A stretch of DNA of 15,893 bases from Idiomarina sp. UBA6142. Its GTDB lineage: Bacteria > Pseudomonadota > Gammaproteobacteria > Enterobacterales > Alteromonadaceae. Below the pieces are notes generated by a model. It was not told the DNA's origin. It searched no databases and saw only the letters and a program-made list of their open reading frames with translations. The position numbers and the translations under genes are program-made. Positions 13,341 through 15,893 of the stretch are shown here, one piece after another; positions within the stretch are counted from its first letter, which is position 1, and every line of letters starts with the position of its first letter. Location: the NCBI GenBank assembly GCA_002423905.1, contig DIVC01000025.1, positions 14,486 to 30,378 of the forward strand. The letters run 5' to 3'.

Positions 13341-15635
13341 ATGACAACCAGTAATCAAGGCATTGCACTGCCAATAGGCACCGAAATCAATCACTATCGA
13401 ATTGCCGATGTACTCGGACAGGGTGGTTTTGGCGTAGTTTATAAGGCACACCATACACATTTAGATGAGCAAGTGGTGATCAAGGAATTCTTGCCGGTGG
13501 AATTGGCTGGACGACACGGTCAGACCGTAGCGCCGCATTCGAATTCAAAGCAGGATCTCTACAGTGATTGTTTACGCCGCTTTATGGAAGAAGGGCGGAC
13601 GCTGGTGAAGCTGCGCCATCCTAATGTGGTGCGTTGCCGTGATTTATTTACCGCCAACGGTACTGCCTACTTGGTCATGGACTTTGAAGACGGTTTGTCA
13701 CTCGATCAATTGATTAAAGTGCTTGAACAGCAACAGGATGTTTATAGCCAAGTTCAGCTGATGCATTTTTTAATCCCGCTAGCGCAAGGCCTTGCATATA
13801 TTCATGAGCAGGGGGTTTTGCACCGCGACATCAAGCCCGGCAACGTGTTTATTCGCCGCCAAGACGGTTCACCGGTCATTATTGATTTTGGTGCAGCAAA
13901 ACAAAACTTTGCCATTGCGTCACAATCACAAGCACCTTTTACCGAATTCTATGCCCCGCTCGAGCAAATCGAAGGCGGTGGTGAAGCCAAACCGACTATC
14001 GATATTCATGCTTTTGGTGCGCTGATTTATCGATTAGTCGCAGGAACTGTTGGACCAAAAGCGGAAGCGCGCGCCATGGCGCTGGTCTACGGTTCCAAGG
14101 ATCCGCTCAACGCAGTGAGTGAAGTGAGTAAAACACCACTGACTGCAGAATTTTGTCAACTCATCGACCAATGTTTAGCGTTTCGTCCCGATGATCGTCC
14201 TCAATCAATGCGAGAAGTGCTCGCAGCTTTAGAAAAAATTGCCGGCAAATCAGTACGTGCTGATCATGCCAATGCCAGTAAAACACCCGCAGCGGAACAG
14301 CTAAAAGCAACCGCTAAGCCTACTAAGCAGGCGCAACCAGCCACCAACGATTCACCAAGTATCGTATTCCCAACCAAATGGCTGGCCATTATTGTAGCGC
14401 TAGCGGTATTGGGGGTTGGCGGGGCGTGGGCGATCAATGAGTTGCAGCAACAACGCGTCATCATATCAGACAATGAACGCATCATGGCTGAGCGGCGTCA
14501 AGCTGATGTGGCGGCTTGGGGAACAGCGAATAGCACCAATACTATCGAAGCGTTTGAGCAATACATAGCTGAATTTCCTGAAGGCTTATATGTGGAAGCA
14601 GCGAAATCCCGCATATCAGCGCTCGAACTTGAGGCGGAGCTGCAGCGGAAACTGGCTGAGCAACAAGAGCGCGATAAAAAACGAGAGCAAGAAGAGCGCG
14701 ATCGCCTGCTTGCCGAGCAGCGTGAACGCGAGCGTAAAGCTGAAGAACAGCGCAAAGCTGAAGAGCAGCGCCGCAAAGCCGCGCGCGCATTAGCTTTAGC
14801 GGGTGAAATGGTGAGTATTCGCGGTGGCTCATATACCATTGGTTGTAATTTGACTTCAGGCTGTGACAGTAAAGAGCTGCCGACTAAACAAGTCACTATT
14901 AAGGCGTTTCAAATCGGCAAATACGAGGTAACTCGGGCACAATTTGCTGAGTTTGTTCGCGCGACCAATCACATTACCCGTGCCGAGCGTGAGAAAGATG
15001 GTTCTACCTGCTATGCGGGGGTTTCTGGACGTGAGCCATTTTGGGCATACACCTCGGGCATGTCATGGCGGAATGCGTCATTGATGGGCAGTGGTCAAAC
15101 AGATAGTCATCCAGCCGTTTGTGTCAGTCAACTTGATGCCATTGATTTTATCGATTGGCTGAATAAAGAAACCGGTTTGAAGTTTCGTTTACCGAGTGAA
15201 GCAGAGTGGGAATACGTGGCGCGCGCTGGCACACGAAATACCTATGGCGTGACGAATAATCAAGAATCACTGTGTATGTATGGTAACGTCAATGATAGTA
15301 CCGCCTTACCTGATGGAACCTTTTGGAATAGTAAACTCAGTTGCAGTGATGGCTACGCTTTTACTGCGCCAGTCGGTTCATATGTCGCCAATTCCTTTGG
15401 TGTTCACGATATAATCGGTAACGTCAAAGAGCTTACTGCTGATTGTTGGAACGAAACATTAGCTAATATTCCCGCCAATGGTAAAGCACATACTAGCGGC
15501 GATTGTACTCGAACGGTTGAGCGTGGCGGTAATTTCAATACCTCACCAGCCTTTTTGCGGGTTTCTTACCGCGGCAACCCCGGCACTGCTTTCCGCGCTG
15601 TTCATACCGGGTTTCGCTTAGCGCTTGATAACTAA
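13341..15635 (+). CDS. Transmembrane Ser/Thr kinase with periplasmic coiled coil and FGE/SUMF1-like domain
   Basis: A 764-residue protein. Residues 19-295 are a complete kinase: glycine loop GQGGFGVVY (26-34), K48 in VVIKEFLP, HRDIKPGN (H161, D163), DFG (D182) and YAPLEQ. After a linker comes one transmembrane helix at about 347-366, a short helical stretch, and a charged Glu/Arg/Gln coiled coil at about 418-488 with a repeated RKAEEQ. Residues 490-764 form an FGE-sulfatase (SUMF1) fold with GGSYTIGC, IGKYEVTRAQF, FRLPSEAEWEYVARAG, NSFGVHDIIGNVKEL, RGGNF and TGFRLAL. The two catalytic cysteines of true formylglycine-generating enzymes have no counterparts after RGGNF (728-732), so it is likely a binding domain. 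The layout recalls Chlamydia Pkn1-type kinases. AAGG at 13331-13334 supports ATG 13341. It may be cotranscribed with the cluster or have its own start in the preceding gap. Confidence 0.9.
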   Translation: MTTSNQGIALPIGTEINHYRIADVLGQGGFGVVYKAHHTHLDEQVVIKEFLPVELAGRHGQTVAPHSNSKQDLYSDCLRRFMEEGRTLVKLRHPNVVRCRDLFTANGTAYLVMDFEDGLSLDQLIKVLEQQQDVYSQVQLMHFLIPLAQGLAYIHEQGVLHRDIKPGNVFIRRQDGSPVIIDFGAAKQNFAIASQSQAPFTEFYAPLEQIEGGGEAKPTIDIHAFGALIYRLVAGTVGPKAEARAMALVYGSKDPLNAVSEVSKTPLTAEFCQLIDQCLAFRPDDRPQSMREVLAALEKIAGKSVRADHANASKTPAAEQLKATAKPTKQAQPATNDSPSIVFPTKWLAIIVALAVLGVGGAWAINELQQQRVIISDNERIMAERRQADVAAWGTANSTNTIEAFEQYIAEFPEGLYVEAAKSRISALELEAELQRKLAEQQERDKKREQEERDRLLAEQRERERKAEEQRKAEEQRRKAARALALAGEMVSIRGGSYTIGCNLTSGCDSKELPTKQVTIKAFQIGKYEVTRAQFAEFVRATNHITRAEREKDGSTCYAGVSGREPFWAYTSGMSWRNASLMGSGQTDSHPAVCVSQLDAIDFIDWLNKETGLKFRLPSEAEWEYVARAGTRNTYGVTNNQESLCMYGNVNDSTALPDGTFWNSKLSCSDGYAFTAPVGSYVANSFGVHDIIGNVKELTADCWNETLANIPANGKAHTSGDCTRTVERGGNFNTSPAFLRVSYRGNPGTAFRAVHTGFRLALDN
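14733..14768 (+). repeat. Two tandem 18-bp units in the coiled coil
   Basis: CGTAAAGCTGAAGAACAG is followed directly by CGCAAAGCTGAAGAGCAG, differing at two third-codon positions. Each encodes RKAEEQ. The repeat keeps the frame and lies inside the periplasmic coiled coil of the kinase at 13341-15635; copy number could vary between strains. Confidence 0.7.
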
Positions 15636-15637
15636 TC

Positions 15638-15808
15638 GTGACTGAACACACCTTTGCCCTGACTACCGGCACCGAACTCAATCATTATGTGATTGAGTCT
15701 GTGCTCGGCTAGGGAGGATAAGACAGAATCTTAGTTCGGCTCAGACACCCAAATGCAGTGCGTTGCCGTGATTGCTCAAAGCGCGTCGAGCGAACCTTTG
15801 TAAGCTAG
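15638..15808 (+). pseudogene. Decayed third Ser/Thr kinase gene, N-terminal remnant
   Basis: A GTG three bases after the preceding stop opens a frame reading LTTGTELNHYVIESVLG, closely matching the start of the intact kinase upstream (LPIGTEINHYRIADVLG). The next codon is TAG at 15710-15712, where the intact gene has CAG in its GQGG glycine loop, then GGA GGA and a TAA at 15719-15721. In the same frame, 15725-15772 reads RILVRLRHPNAVRCRD, matching RTLVKLRHPNVVRCRD of the intact kinase. About 56 codons covering strands 2-3, the catalytic lysine and most of helix C are missing between the blocks. The frame ends at TAG 15806-15808. An E/Q/R-rich stretch lies in another frame from about 15829 to 15870; I could not assign 15809-15893. 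The kinase ancestry is clear; how far the remnant continues is unknown. Confidence 0.82.
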
Positions 15809-15893
15809 TTGGGTATTGCGACGGTATAGCAAGAAGAGAACAACAAACGGAGCGATACATCACCGAAAAAGTGGTTGCGGGGGCAGGATTTGA

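Noticed and set aside
14498..14896. Antisense Ser/Arg/Cys-rich reading frame opposite the coiled coil
   Set aside because: It is the mirror of an Arg/Glu-rich coiled-coil coding stretch, with low complexity and no ribosome site. The similar frame at 6446-6739 is rejected for the same reason.
14808..15632. Active formylglycine-generating enzyme that matures a sulfatase
   Set aside because: The catalytic cysteine pair is missing and no sulfatase is encoded nearby.
3178..15635. Type VI secretion regulatory locus
   Set aside because: Kinase, PP2C and FHA genes occur in T6SS clusters, but no TssB/C, ClpV, TssJ-M, Hcp or VgrG gene is present in nearly 16 kb, and the M4 protease and VWA proteins are not T6SS parts.
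1..15893. CRISPR array, tRNA or rRNA gene, insertion sequence
   Set aside because: No regularly spaced repeats, cloverleaf-like segments, transposase frames or terminal inverted repeats were recognised by eye on either strand.

Overview
The window suggests a gammaproteobacterium, probably Alteromonadales-like. It opens with the 3' end of pyrD (class 2 dihydroorotate dehydrogenase) followed by zapC, a chromosomal pairing typical of that class. A CpdB-type periplasmic nucleotidase follows, made as a lipoprotein. Genus cannot be assigned from the sequence alone. All genes read on the + strand.

Layout. 1-3058 is housekeeping: pyrD (5' truncated), zapC, and a cpdB-like gene whose start overlaps the zapC stop. 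3059-3177 is a regulatory gap with a good sigma70-type promoter (TTGGCA-N17-TATAAA) and a perfect 9-bp inverted repeat over the -10/start region. 3178-13275 is a tightly packed run of nine genes with overlaps or short gaps, almost certainly one operon. In order they encode a minimal FHA protein, a MotA/TolQ/ExbB-type channel protein, a Pro-rich FHA protein, a soluble PP2C phosphatase, and a periplasmic pseudo-protease/coiled-coil/TM/FHA protein. Then come a one-TM periplasmic VWA protein with an ExbD/MotB-like N-terminus, a soluble Ser/Thr kinase, a membrane-anchored PP2C phosphatase, and a periplasmic M4-type metalloprotease fused through a TM to two cytosolic FHA domains. After a 65-bp AT-rich gap, 13341-15635 encodes a kinase-TM-coiled-coil-FGE/SUMF1-like protein. 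From 15638 a third kinase gene is visible only as a decayed remnant with in-frame stops and a deletion.

How the parts may work together (inference). The locus has two intact kinases, two PP2C phosphatases and five FHA domains, a complete write/erase/read kit for phosphothreonine. Five of its proteins are predicted to place a cytosolic signalling domain or short tail on one side of the inner membrane and a periplasmic domain on the other: pseudo-protease, VWA, PP2C tail, M4 protease and FGE-like fold. A MotA/ExbB-like channel plus a one-TM partner with an Asp at the membrane entrance suggests that proton-motive force drives or gates the assembly. The simplest model is an envelope-spanning machine under phosphothreonine control whose periplasmic output is the M4 protease. 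I know of no named system with this exact composition. It is not a type VI secretion locus (no structural T6SS genes in view), not Zorya (no ZorC/ZorD/ZorE-like genes), and not a standard TerY triad, although it shares parts with each. Its biological role cannot be read from the sequence.
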